7,359 bases of DNA from Methylococcaceae bacterium UBA7658 (GCA_002483425.1 DLHW01000010.1:6143-13501); one strand, 5' to 3'; shown: positions 1-7,076, counted from the stretch's first letter. Program-made: numbers and translations. Notes: generated from the letters alone by a model not told the origin.

Positions 1-2314
1 TGTCAAGTTTGACTAAGATTCTCCCATGTTGTAATTGTGAACGGGATAATTCATTGAATCCATTTATACTTTCGCCATACTTTTCTATTAATGTTTCAAC
101 GGCTTTTAAGGTTTGTTCGCTTAATTCTAAAGCCTCATCCAGTCGATCTAGGTCTACCAACATATCGGCAATCCTATTTTGGGAATAAACTACATTGATT
201 AAACGCACATCATTTTCGCCAAAAAGTTCGATAATCTTTTCACGATATTGCAGTGAATTTTTATAAAGATTTAAAGCCGCATCAGGTTGGTCGCGTTCAA
301 TCAAAAGATGGCCAACTCTATTTTGAATAGTCGAAACATCATTTAATAATTTCTCATTCGTTTCATCCTGAATCAGCAAAGAGCCATACAAACTCATCGC
401 TTTTTTAAACCAAGTTAATGCCTCATCTATTTGATCTTGCTCTAAATGAAAAATACCGGTTAGTTCAAAACAACAGGCCTGTTGCCTTAACTTTTCCGGT
501 TCATAGTTGCCAGGATTTTCTGATTGGAAAGTCTTATTTAGCGAACTGAGCAGCGTATCTACCAATGACCAACGGTTTAACCTTATTAAAATTTCTGTCA
601 GGTCGTAGTGAACCCAAAAACCAAGAGTGAATGATTGATGCTTTAATTTTGCATCAATATTTTGTTCTAACCTGTTTACCCATGATTCTGCTTTGGCGTA
701 ATAGCCCTGAGAATCATAAATTAATACCAGATCAATCAATAAATTTCGTTCATAATCGCTTTCTTCCGAACATCCCGAAACAATTTTTAACATCAGCAAA
801 ATGAATGACTCCCTTTCGCCAATCGTTAACTGAAGAGGGCGTTGGTTTTGCCACCAAGCTTTGCCAATACTAAGCAAAGCATTTGAAACTTTCTTTTCTA
901 AGGTCGGGAATTTATCTATTCTGGCTTTGGCCAGGTCGTAAAATACCCTATGCCTAAATTCGTAAATGACAGCGGATGCTTCAATTATGGTAGCGTAAGG
1001 ATGGATGGCTTCAGACAGGGTTTGTTCGTTGTCCGATTTATCTTTGTCCTTATCCAGTTCAGTCGCTAATTCCAACACCAAGTCTTTGATAAAGCGCATA
1101 CCTTGAAAACTGGCGTAACTAAGAAGGGTTTGCAAGTCTTGGTGCATACGCCGAAAGCGTCTGGTTTGTACATCATGCAAGGCGAAACTTTTGTTTGGTA
1201 ATTCTTGAAGCGCATCTTCTGTTAGGGCTTGCTTAATATTCTGATTTTTGAAATAAAATGGTTCTCCCAAAAGCTCTAAAATGATTTCGTGTAGTAATCT
1301 TGGATTACCGTCGGCTTTTTCGCAGAGAAATTTGGCTTGAACTTCCAACAAACCAGGCAAAGCACTATTGACTATGGTGAGTAAGCCTTCCATTTTGTCG
1401 ATATTGCATACCCGGCAGACTTCGAAAAATTGTTGTTGAAGCTGACCATAAAGAGTAGGAAGTTTACCGGACGCATCCTCCAAGTTTTGGATATTCCAGT
1501 CCTGTTCCCAGTGTGTGGCTATGATTAATAGAGGCCAATGCCGTTCGATGGCATTCAAAAAAATAGTCTTTATAAAATTTAAGGAATCTTGATCGATCCA
1601 CTGGGCATCATCCAATATGATTATGACTGGTAAGGCAGGTACGCCAGAGACTTTGCCCTCCAACAATCGTTGCAAAAACAACTGTATTCTATCCAATTGC
1701 TGCTCTATGGCTTTGGCTTGTCGTTCATGGATGCTAAGTTGTTCTTCTTGCTGGCGTTGGCGTTCATCTATTGCCATTTTGCCCATGCCGTAGAGATTCT
1801 TTACTGCGCCTACTAAACCTAATGAGGCGATTTCAGCAAAAATTGAGCCTGATTCAATGGCTACATTTATCAAATGTTGGTAGTACTTTTCTCGTGATGA
1901 CAATGCATCTATATGAGGTGAAAGGTGATTTACAGAGGACAATACTTCGCAAGATATTGTTTCTTTTTGATTTCTGTCTTCAGGATTTGTCCAGCGAATA
2001 CCCCACCATAGCCAAGGGACGTTCACCTTTTTGCCAAATTCTTCGGTTTTAGGATTGATGTGCAGGTTGCTTTGTTCTTTTAGGAGAGTATCCGGCCAAT
2101 AATGCTCTGGATCATCTAAAGTACTCGAACTGATGTCGCTGTAAAATTTTTGGATGAGCTTGGTTTTACCAAAACCACTTTCACCCTTTAAAACGATAAA
2201 TCGAGCTTCGCCGCTTTTTGTATCAGTCCACGCGCGTTTCAGGATCTTCAGTTCTTCATCTCTGCCGATAAACAACTGATCCCATTCTAGTAATTCTGAC
2301 TGATCCATAGGCAT
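1..2314 (-). CDS. STAND/AAA_16-type ATPase with TPR repeats, 3' end outside window
   Basis: The minus-strand frame stays open from ATG 2314 to the window edge: 771 complete codons and no stop, so the C-terminus is missing. Residues 44-51 form a Walker A loop (GESGFGKT). Residues 230-239 form a Walker B strand with the LDDAQW signature of AAA_16/STAND NTPases. A hydrophobic sensor-like strand follows (262-267), then GNP at 336-338 as in STAND proteins. Between Walker A and B lies a long insert with a Trp-rich patch (VPWLWWGIRW, 99-108), a hydrophobic stretch (157-178) and a Glu/Gln-rich probable coiled coil (183-218). A helical region leads into TPR-like repeats at about 612-645, 660-695 and 705-740, with another starting at the edge. 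Such proteins act as cytoplasmic ATP-dependent switches that sense ligands or partners through repeats. No HTH, cyclase or effector domain is visible in this part. An in-frame TAA just upstream fixes the N-terminus to ATG 2314 or ATG 2308; no good Shine-Dalgarno is visible. It is transcribed divergently from the receptor operon. ATPase/TPR assignment is firm; function is unknown. Confidence 0.9.
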   Translation of the reverse strand, partial: MPMDQSELLEWDQLFIGRDEELKILKRAWTDTKSGEARFIVLKGESGFGKTKLIQKFYSDISSSTLDDPEHYWPDTLLKEQSNLHINPKTEEFGKKVNVPWLWWGIRWTNPEDRNQKETISCEVLSSVNHLSPHIDALSSREKYYQHLINVAIESGSIFAEIASLGLVGAVKNLYGMGKMAIDERQRQQEEQLSIHERQAKAIEQQLDRIQLFLQRLLEGKVSGVPALPVIIILDDAQWIDQDSLNFIKTIFLNAIERHWPLLIIATHWEQDWNIQNLEDASGKLPTLYGQLQQQFFEVCRVCNIDKMEGLLTIVNSALPGLLEVQAKFLCEKADGNPRLLHEIILELLGEPFYFKNQNIKQALTEDALQELPNKSFALHDVQTRRFRRMHQDLQTLLSYASFQGMRFIKDLVLELATELDKDKDKSDNEQTLSEAIHPYATIIEASAVIYEFRHRVFYDLAKARIDKFPTLEKKVSNALLSIGKAWWQNQRPLQLTIGERESFILLMLKIVSGCSEESDYERNLLIDLVLIYDSQGYYAKAESWVNRLEQNIDAKLKHQSFTLGFWVHYDLTEILIRLNRWSLVDTLLSSLNKTFQSENPGNYEPEKLRQQACCFELTGIFHLEQDQIDEALTWFKKAMSLYGSLLIQDETNEKLLNDVSTIQNRVGHLLIERDQPDAALNLYKNSLQYREKIIELFGENDVRLINVVYSQNRIADMLVDLDRLDEALELSEQTLKAVETLIEKYGESINGFNELSRSQLQHGRILVKLD

Positions 2315-2420
2315 ATCTATTTTTTATGTTATTGATATATTAGCAACATTTGTAATTTAGTTGACACATATAACACTATTCTCTGGATACAAAATAGCAC
2401 ATTACTATTTTACGTAGTAT

Positions 2421-2434
2421 TGAACAATTATTCA
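2421..2434. repeat. 14-bp near-perfect palindrome, possible operator
   Basis: TGAACAATTATTCA matches its own reverse complement at 12 of 14 positions. It sits about 107 bp from the ATPase start and about 230 bp from the receptor start, so an operator role is possible. AT-rich spacers produce such dyads by chance, so confidence is low. Confidence 0.25.
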
Positions 2435-2509
2435 TTTCCTCGACTTTCAAAATCAACGCCTATACCACAAATTGGGCGGCGTTGCCGGTTGTAAAAATTA
2501 TTTAAAAAG

Positions 2510-2536
2510 TTGACTCACTAACCTTCTAAATAACAT
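2510..2536 (+). promoter_or_regulatory. Candidate sigma70-like promoter for the receptor operon
   Basis: TTGACT (2510-2515) resembles a -35 box, and TAACAT (2531-2536) is a passable -10 box after a 15-bp spacer, shorter than the optimal 17. It would give a 5' leader of roughly 120 nt before the TTG start at 2663. A second TTGACA at 2361-2366 matches the -35 consensus exactly but lacks a good -10 at the right distance. No experimental or comparative support is available. Confidence 0.3.
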
Positions 2537-2564
2537 CGTAAATTTAACTTAAAATTAAGAAATA

Positions 2565-2596
2565 TCGTGTATAAGCTTAAAACTTAAAAAACACGA
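2565..2596. repeat. Imperfect inverted repeat upstream of the receptor gene
   Basis: TCGTGT (2565-2570) pairs with ACACGA (2591-2596), and inside them TAAG (2572-2575) pairs with CTTA (2583-2586), leaving an asymmetric internal loop of A versus AAAA. The dyad ends 66 bp before the TTG start and lies just downstream of the candidate promoter. It could be an operator or a hairpin in the mRNA leader. The heptamer CTTAAAA occurs at 2548, 2576 and 2583 in the same area. Confidence 0.35.
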
Positions 2597-2646
2597 ATAT
2601 TCAACTCAGCTAATCAAACCTTGCTGCTATTTTGCAAGGCAATCTT

Positions 2647-2654
2647 AGGAGGGG
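2647..2654 (+). promoter_or_regulatory. Ribosome binding site that selects the TTG start of the receptor gene
   Basis: AGGAGGGG is a strong Shine-Dalgarno sequence, followed after 8 nt by TTG at 2663. The in-frame TTG at 2621 lies upstream of this site and has no comparable ribosome binding site. Starting at 2663 also gives a conventional signal peptide. The 14 codons from 2621 are therefore probably not translated. Confidence 0.75.
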
Positions 2655-2662
2655 AAGACGTA

Positions 2663-4747
2663 TTGGCCAACCTCCAAAATTCGTGCCTACTACCAAAATT
2701 ATCGGCGGTAATTTTGGTCTTTGTTCAAGCCGCCCATGCCGAGAATTCCGAATTCGATGGTTTAGAGGATATCTACGGCAATGAAAAAATGCTGTCTATT
2801 GCCACCGGTCACCCAATTCCGCAGAAGCTAAGTCCTAGTGTCACTTCCGTGTTGACCAGCGAGGATATTGAAAAAATTGGCGCACGGCGGCTGTTTGATG
2901 TCTTGGAATACTTGCCCGGAGTCCATATAAGTTCGGCGCGAAGCGGCAATTCAGTCATCGGTTTTCGCGGCATTTATTCTGAAACCAACTCGCAAGTGTT
3001 AATTCTGGTCAATGGCATTCCGCTGAGGAATACTGCCATAGGCGGCAAACCGTCAAATTGGACGCTGCCTGTCAAAAACATATCCCATATCGAAGTCATC
3101 CGTGGCCCTGGTTCTATGTTGTATGGTGGCGATGCGACTACTGGTGTAATCAATATTGTTTTAAAGTCCGGCAAAGAATTGAAGGGCGGCAAAACCGGTG
3201 CATTTATAGGAAATCAGGATACCTATGAAGGTTGGGCGCAATACGGACAAAAAACCGATGATTGGGAGTATGCCTTTTCTGTACAAGGTGGCACAACGAC
3301 GGGAAGCAGGAAATTGATTGAAAGAGATGCACAGTCATTCCTAGATAGCTTGTTTAGAACGAGCGTTTCTAACGCGCCCGGTTATACCAACTTTGGCAGG
3401 GATGATTTCGACGTGAGAGTCGATGTCGGCTATATGGATTGGCTCAGACTTCGCGCCGGTTATCAAGGATTTCACAACGTACAAACCGGTGAAGGTGGTG
3501 CGCTAGCATTAGATAACCTTGGATTTACCAATGAGGATATTTACAACCTTGACCTTTCCATCAAGCAAAGGATTTCTGACGATCTTAATTACGAATCGAA
3601 GCTCTACTTTCTAGGCCAAGATACCGATTGGGATTACAAGCTTTTACCCTCCGGTACATTGGGTGGTGCTTTGCCACAAGGCGCAACCAGCCAAGCCGCC
3701 AACTTTCAAGGCACAACGGGCTTTACCAACCAGTTTAATTACACCGGCATCCAACATCATAACGTGTTGCTCGGTTTGGGCATTATTTACAATTGGGTCA
3801 CGGATGTTAGCAATAAAATCAATTACTTGATCACACCAGGGTTTGTCCAGCAGATTCCTTTGACCGAACTGGCTGTGTTAGGCAAAGATCCAACCCAAGT
3901 CTCGAAAAACCGTACCAATTTCTACGCCTTATTCCAAGACGAGTGGAGTATTGCACCGGATTTTTACTTAACCGCAGGGATGCGGTATGACTATTATTCG
4001 GATGTGTCCGCAGGGTTCAGCCCCAGGGTTTCGCTGGTTTGGAATGTGGATAACAACTTGACCACCAAACTGCTCTATAGTCGGTCGTTCCGGCCACCAT
4101 CCTTCCTTGAAAAAAACCTTCCTGCTACCCCAGGCAAATCCATCGAATCAGAAATCATGAACACCGTGGAGTTCCAAATCGAAAACAAGTGGTCGCCCAG
4201 TTTGGTTTCCTCGGCTAATGTCTATTGGTGTGAACTGGATAATCTCATTACCTCCATTAGCGATTCGTCTTTGACCTCAGCCGTGTCGGTTTCTCCGAAT
4301 CCAGTTGCCTTCACCAACTCCGAAAAGATCAACGGTGTCGGCCTGGAAACAGAAAGTCGCTTTGATATTAATGAAGACCTGAATTTCACGGTCAACTACA
4401 GCTATCATGGTGTCAGTAATACCAACCAAACGGGCTTATTGCCTGAACATATGGTGAAGGCATTGATTAATTGGGAGTTCACTAAAGATTGGGTGTTGGG
4501 TACGCAACTTAATTGGATCGGTGAAAGACGCAGACCTACCAACGATCCGCGCAGTAATCTACCAGATAATTTCATCGCTGGCATAACCTTATCGACCAAA
4601 ATTGCCCGCCATCTGGATTTAACCTTACGGGTCAATAATCTTTTTGGTGTAAACGCCAAAGAACCCAGCTTGATTCCCAATCTATTGCCGGTAGATGTTC
4701 CGGTTAACGAGCGATCCATCTTAGGACAAATCCAATGGTCGTTTTAG
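2663..4747 (+). CDS. TonB-dependent outer-membrane receptor
   Basis: Encodes a 694-residue ligand-gated outer-membrane beta-barrel energised by TonB. The chosen TTG start follows AGGAGGGG by 8 nt and yields a classical signal peptide: polar start, Lys12, hydrophobic core at about 13-23 and an AHA cleavage motif at 24-26. The mature protein begins near Glu27. EKMLSIATG (41-49) fits a TonB-box-like segment and, as I recall, resembles a conserved motif of one uncharacterised receptor group. The plug domain spans about 55-170, with LPGVHI, FRG at 101-103, LVNGIP, and the hallmark IEVIRGPGSMLYGG (143-156) leading into GVINIV. The remainder is barrel, ending in Trp-Ser-Phe as outer-membrane proteins do. 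Length is normal for the family. There is no N-terminal secretin-like signalling extension, so FecA-type transcriptional signalling is unlikely. Ligand unknown: no riboswitch or clear Fur box lies upstream to suggest cobalamin or iron. Its 3' end overlaps the P450 start by 13 nt. Confidence 0.94.
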   Translation: MANLQNSCLLPKLSAVILVFVQAAHAENSEFDGLEDIYGNEKMLSIATGHPIPQKLSPSVTSVLTSEDIEKIGARRLFDVLEYLPGVHISSARSGNSVIGFRGIYSETNSQVLILVNGIPLRNTAIGGKPSNWTLPVKNISHIEVIRGPGSMLYGGDATTGVINIVLKSGKELKGGKTGAFIGNQDTYEGWAQYGQKTDDWEYAFSVQGGTTTGSRKLIERDAQSFLDSLFRTSVSNAPGYTNFGRDDFDVRVDVGYMDWLRLRAGYQGFHNVQTGEGGALALDNLGFTNEDIYNLDLSIKQRISDDLNYESKLYFLGQDTDWDYKLLPSGTLGGALPQGATSQAANFQGTTGFTNQFNYTGIQHHNVLLGLGIIYNWVTDVSNKINYLITPGFVQQIPLTELAVLGKDPTQVSKNRTNFYALFQDEWSIAPDFYLTAGMRYDYYSDVSAGFSPRVSLVWNVDNNLTTKLLYSRSFRPPSFLEKNLPATPGKSIESEIMNTVEFQIENKWSPSLVSSANVYWCELDNLITSISDSSLTSAVSVSPNPVAFTNSEKINGVGLETESRFDINEDLNFTVNYSYHGVSNTNQTGLLPEHMVKALINWEFTKDWVLGTQLNWIGERRRPTNDPRSNLPDNFIAGITLSTKIARHLDLTLRVNNLFGVNAKEPSLIPNLLPVDVPVNERSILGQIQWSF
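4723..4726 (+). promoter_or_regulatory. Ribosome binding site of the P450 gene inside the receptor coding end
   Basis: AGGA precedes ATG 4735 by 8 nt and lies within the receptor's last codons. It supports 4735 as the P450 start over the next in-frame ATG at 4795. The receptor stop TAG (4745-4747) lies just after this start, an arrangement that favours translational coupling. Confidence 0.6.
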
Positions 4748-6096
4748 CGTCAGAAGTCCGGCAGCTAAAACCGCATTCCGTCATCCTACCGGTCATGCAA
4801 TCGCTTTATCGGCCTCATCAGTCAGTCACTGCCATTCACCGAAAATACGGCGAATTGGTCTTAGGGACATTTTTTAACAAAAAAATGCTTTTTGTCAGCC
4901 GTCCTGAACATATCGAGGAAGTATTCGCGCAAGAAGCCAGGGGCTTATTGAACCGAGATTTTCTGTACGAAGCCAAAAAATCGTTATTCGGCGATGGCCT
5001 AATTAACAGCAAAGCGGAGATTTGGACGAAACAACGCCGGTTATTGCAGCCTTTGTTTGTAAAGGAAGCAGTCGCTACTTGGGAAACTATTATTAGGGAT
5101 ACCTCAACCGAATACACCAACAAACTGAAAGAAAAGACTAGCTGGAATCTTAACCTTTCACATGAACTCAGAAATTTGATTCAACAAATTTTCATCAAAA
5201 TACTGATTGGTAGGCCGGTCGAGGGATTACCCGATAAGGATATGCTGATGGCTGCCGTGGGTGTTATCAGCCGTGGTTTACTATGGCAGATGATGAGTGA
5301 AATCATTAGCGATGGGAAATTGATGAAACACATGCCCGCCAAGAATAGGCACTACCAGCAAGCGGTTGACCAACTCAACCGGTTTGTAAACCGGGAGATT
5401 GATTTGCGGCACGGCCATAATGGGCATGATCTAATTTCGCTGATGATTAAGTCGAAGGATACAAATACCGGTTATTCAATGCCTCCGGAATTATTACGGG
5501 ATGAAACGGTAAATCTGCTGTTTGCGGGACAAGACACCACCATCAATACGTTGTGCTGGTTTTTTTACCACATTGGCAAAGATAAGCAGGTTCATCAAAC
5601 TATCTCCGATGAAATTTTGCAGTATAAGAATACGCTCTTATCCCTAGAAAATCTCACCAAGCTGACCTACACCAAAGCGGCTTTAAACGAGACGTTGCGC
5701 TTATACCCTTCAAGTCCGGCATTAGCGACCCAAACGGTCACCGATTGCGTTATTGGCGGTTACCGGATTGCCAAAGGCACGACAATTATCTTAAGTACCT
5801 ATGTGACTCAACGTAGCGCAGCCCTTTGGCTAAAGCCAAATACTTTTTATCCCGAACATTTTTTGCATCAACCAGCGGGTAACCGGCACAAATACGCCTT
5901 TTTTCCGTTTGGCGGCGGCTTGCACAATTGTATAGGCCGTCATTTTGCCGAACTGGAAATGATGATTGTCATTGTCACGCTATTAAGAAAATTCACCATT
6001 GAAAACCGAAACACGGTTAGGGAAGCCGCCAGCATTACGCTCAAGCCGGACAAGGATGTATGGGTTTCGATTAAACCAGTACACAGTGCCGATTAA
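4735..6096 (+). CDS. Cytochrome P450 monooxygenase
   Basis: Encodes a 453-residue heme-thiolate monooxygenase that would use O2 and two electrons to oxidise an organic substrate. All core elements are present: helix-C W97xxxR101, helix-I AGQDTT (264-269) with the acid-alcohol pair, helix-K E319xxR322 followed by LYP, the meander PEHF (373-376), and the heme loop PFGGGLHNCIG (391-401) with Cys399 as axial ligand. Two positions that are often Arg are His here: H375 in the PERF-type motif and H397 in the FxxGxRxC motif. The second change also occurs in CYP51. I see no transmembrane anchor, and length fits soluble bacterial P450s, so the enzyme is probably cytoplasmic. No ferredoxin, reductase or fused reductase domain is in the window, so electrons must come from elsewhere. 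It overlaps the receptor gene by 13 nt, implying co-expression. The CYP family and substrate cannot be assigned by eye. Confidence 0.96.
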   Translation: MVVLASEVRQLKPHSVILPVMQSLYRPHQSVTAIHRKYGELVLGTFFNKKMLFVSRPEHIEEVFAQEARGLLNRDFLYEAKKSLFGDGLINSKAEIWTKQRRLLQPLFVKEAVATWETIIRDTSTEYTNKLKEKTSWNLNLSHELRNLIQQIFIKILIGRPVEGLPDKDMLMAAVGVISRGLLWQMMSEIISDGKLMKHMPAKNRHYQQAVDQLNRFVNREIDLRHGHNGHDLISLMIKSKDTNTGYSMPPELLRDETVNLLFAGQDTTINTLCWFFYHIGKDKQVHQTISDEILQYKNTLLSLENLTKLTYTKAALNETLRLYPSSPALATQTVTDCVIGGYRIAKGTTIILSTYVTQRSAALWLKPNTFYPEHFLHQPAGNRHKYAFFPFGGGLHNCIGRHFAELEMMIVIVTLLRKFTIENRNTVREAASITLKPDKDVWVSIKPVHSAD

Positions 6097-6123
6097 ATCA
6101 AACATAGCGGTACGCCCAGTTAT

Positions 6124-6129
6124 GGAGGA
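6124..6129 (+). promoter_or_regulatory. Strong ribosome binding site of the response regulator gene
   Basis: GGAGGA lies 5 nt before ATG 6135, in the 38-nt gap after the P450 stop. The short gap has no visible terminator, so the gene probably shares the operon transcript but has independent, efficient translation initiation. Confidence 0.75.
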
Positions 6130-6134
6130 ATACC

Positions 6135-7076
6135 ATGAAACTACTCGTCGCAATCAATTTCGCAACCACAAAAACAACCGTCCTCAATGCGCTTAAAAAA
6201 TCGGGGATTAATCGTAAGGATATAAACTTTGTAACCGCGATTGACGAATTTCTGGAAGCACTGGAAAGAGGGCAGTATGATGTCATACTATCCGAATACT
6301 GCATCAATGGCGCGGATATCTGGCAGATTGCCAAGCTGGTAAATTCCGCGAAATATGCGGCGCAGCGACTGCCGATTTTTTTGATTCAGGAAAGTTGCGA
6401 GACCGAGATTCCGCCAATATTGGCGAAGGAATGTCGGTTTCAGGTTGTTCCCCTGGACAAGCTGGCCGACATTATAACTGCCGCCGAACAAACCTACCAA
6501 AATACTGGTGAGCTATATTTCAACCCAAGCTTTAAAAATAAGCTGCTCGTGATTGACGATGATGAGGATGCGGCGTTTTTCGCCTTTCATGCCCTCAAAG
6601 ACGAGCACGAAGTCGATATTGCTTACGATGGTTTATCGGGTTATCAGAGTTGGGAAAGCAAACGCCATGAATTGGTCTTGCTGGACTTGATGCTACCGGG
6701 AATGATGGGCGACCTCGTGCTGGAAAAGATCATGGAGATCGACCCCAACCAGCCGGTCATTATCATTACCGGCCATGACCAACCGAACAATCACCGGGAG
6801 TTATTGCTGAATGGAGCCAGCGAATACCTCTGCAAACCATTCACAATGGCGGATTTGAAGGACATATGCCAAGTCATTGTTAATCGTGCAGTATTAATTT
6901 ACCATACCTATTATTTAAGAACTAAATTAGATAAATTGGGAATGCTTTTATGGTTATTGGATCAAACCATTTCTTCGCAAATTGACAATGAAAAAGCTAA
7001 GCGGATTATGACGGCGATCAAGGCAACTCTTCCTTGCAATCTTTCTGAAGACCAAAAACTCAAATTTCAAGCCTGA
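6135..7076 (+). CDS. Tandem-receiver response regulator: degenerate REC, intact REC, helical tail
   Basis: Encodes 313 residues. The second domain (about 135-250) is a complete receiver: acidic residues D141-D143, phospho-acceptor D184 in LLDLMLPG, T212 in IITGHD and K234 before P235. It should be phosphorylated by a histidine kinase or phosphotransfer protein. The first domain (about 1-118) aligns to the same fold, but its active site is lost. The acidic pair is I7/N8, the acceptor position in VILSEYCING is E54, the Thr position is Q85 and the Lys position is V105. It is therefore a pseudo-receiver; Glu at the acceptor site can mimic phosphorylation in some regulators, which here is only inference. 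The C-terminal segment (251-313) appears helical and matches no output domain I recognise; there is no HTH, GGDEF, EAL or kinase domain. That points to action through protein contacts or as a relay. The tail's DNA is distinctly AT-rich compared with the receiver. The partner kinase is not in the window. Translation begins at ATG 6135 after GGAGGA. Confidence 0.93.
   Translation: MKLLVAINFATTKTTVLNALKKSGINRKDINFVTAIDEFLEALERGQYDVILSEYCINGADIWQIAKLVNSAKYAAQRLPIFLIQESCETEIPPILAKECRFQVVPLDKLADIITAAEQTYQNTGELYFNPSFKNKLLVIDDDEDAAFFAFHALKDEHEVDIAYDGLSGYQSWESKRHELVLLDLMLPGMMGDLVLEKIMEIDPNQPVIIITGHDQPNNHRELLLNGASEYLCKPFTMADLKDICQVIVNRAVLIYHTYYLRTKLDKLGMLLWLLDQTISSQIDNEKAKRIMTAIKATLPCNLSEDQKLKFQA

Larger units (their letters stand above)
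2315..2662. promoter_or_regulatory. Divergent AT-rich spacer between the ATPase gene and the receptor operon
   Basis: This 348-bp non-coding stretch separates two divergent transcription units, so it should carry both promoters. It is AT-rich except for a short GC-rich patch at 2474-2488, which can form a small CGGC/GCCG hairpin (2477-2487). Several short dyads are present: 2403-2419 (TACTA/TAGTA), 2421-2434 (near-perfect palindrome), 2548-2559 and 2565-2596. I see no open frame of useful length, no tRNA, no recognisable cobalamin riboswitch and no clear Fur box. That the dyads bind regulators is inference. Confidence 0.6.

Noticed and set aside
1771..2052. A 93-codon plus-strand open frame opposite the ATPase gene
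   Set aside because: It is antisense to a convincing domain-bearing minus-strand gene (just upstream of Walker B) and has no recognisable motif.
2421..2434. Fur box upstream of the receptor
   Set aside because: The palindrome has TGAA/TTCA arms but not the GATAATGATAATCATTATC pattern or its 7-1-7 layout, so iron control is not supported.
2500..2662. Cobalamin riboswitch in the receptor leader
   Set aside because: No B12-box-like conserved segment is visible, and the leader is AT-rich and too short for a typical cobalamin element.
2974..3192. Minus-strand open frame inside the receptor gene
   Set aside because: It lies fully within the plug-domain coding sequence and is a frame shadow; the same holds for 4405-4719.
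4836..5123. Minus-strand open frame inside the P450 gene
   Set aside because: Frame shadow of the P450 N-terminal coding region, with no motif of its own.
5999..6500. Short open frames around the P450/response regulator junction (5999-6196 plus; 6098-6334 and 6288-6500 minus)
   Set aside because: They overlap well-supported genes in other frames and encode nothing recognisable.
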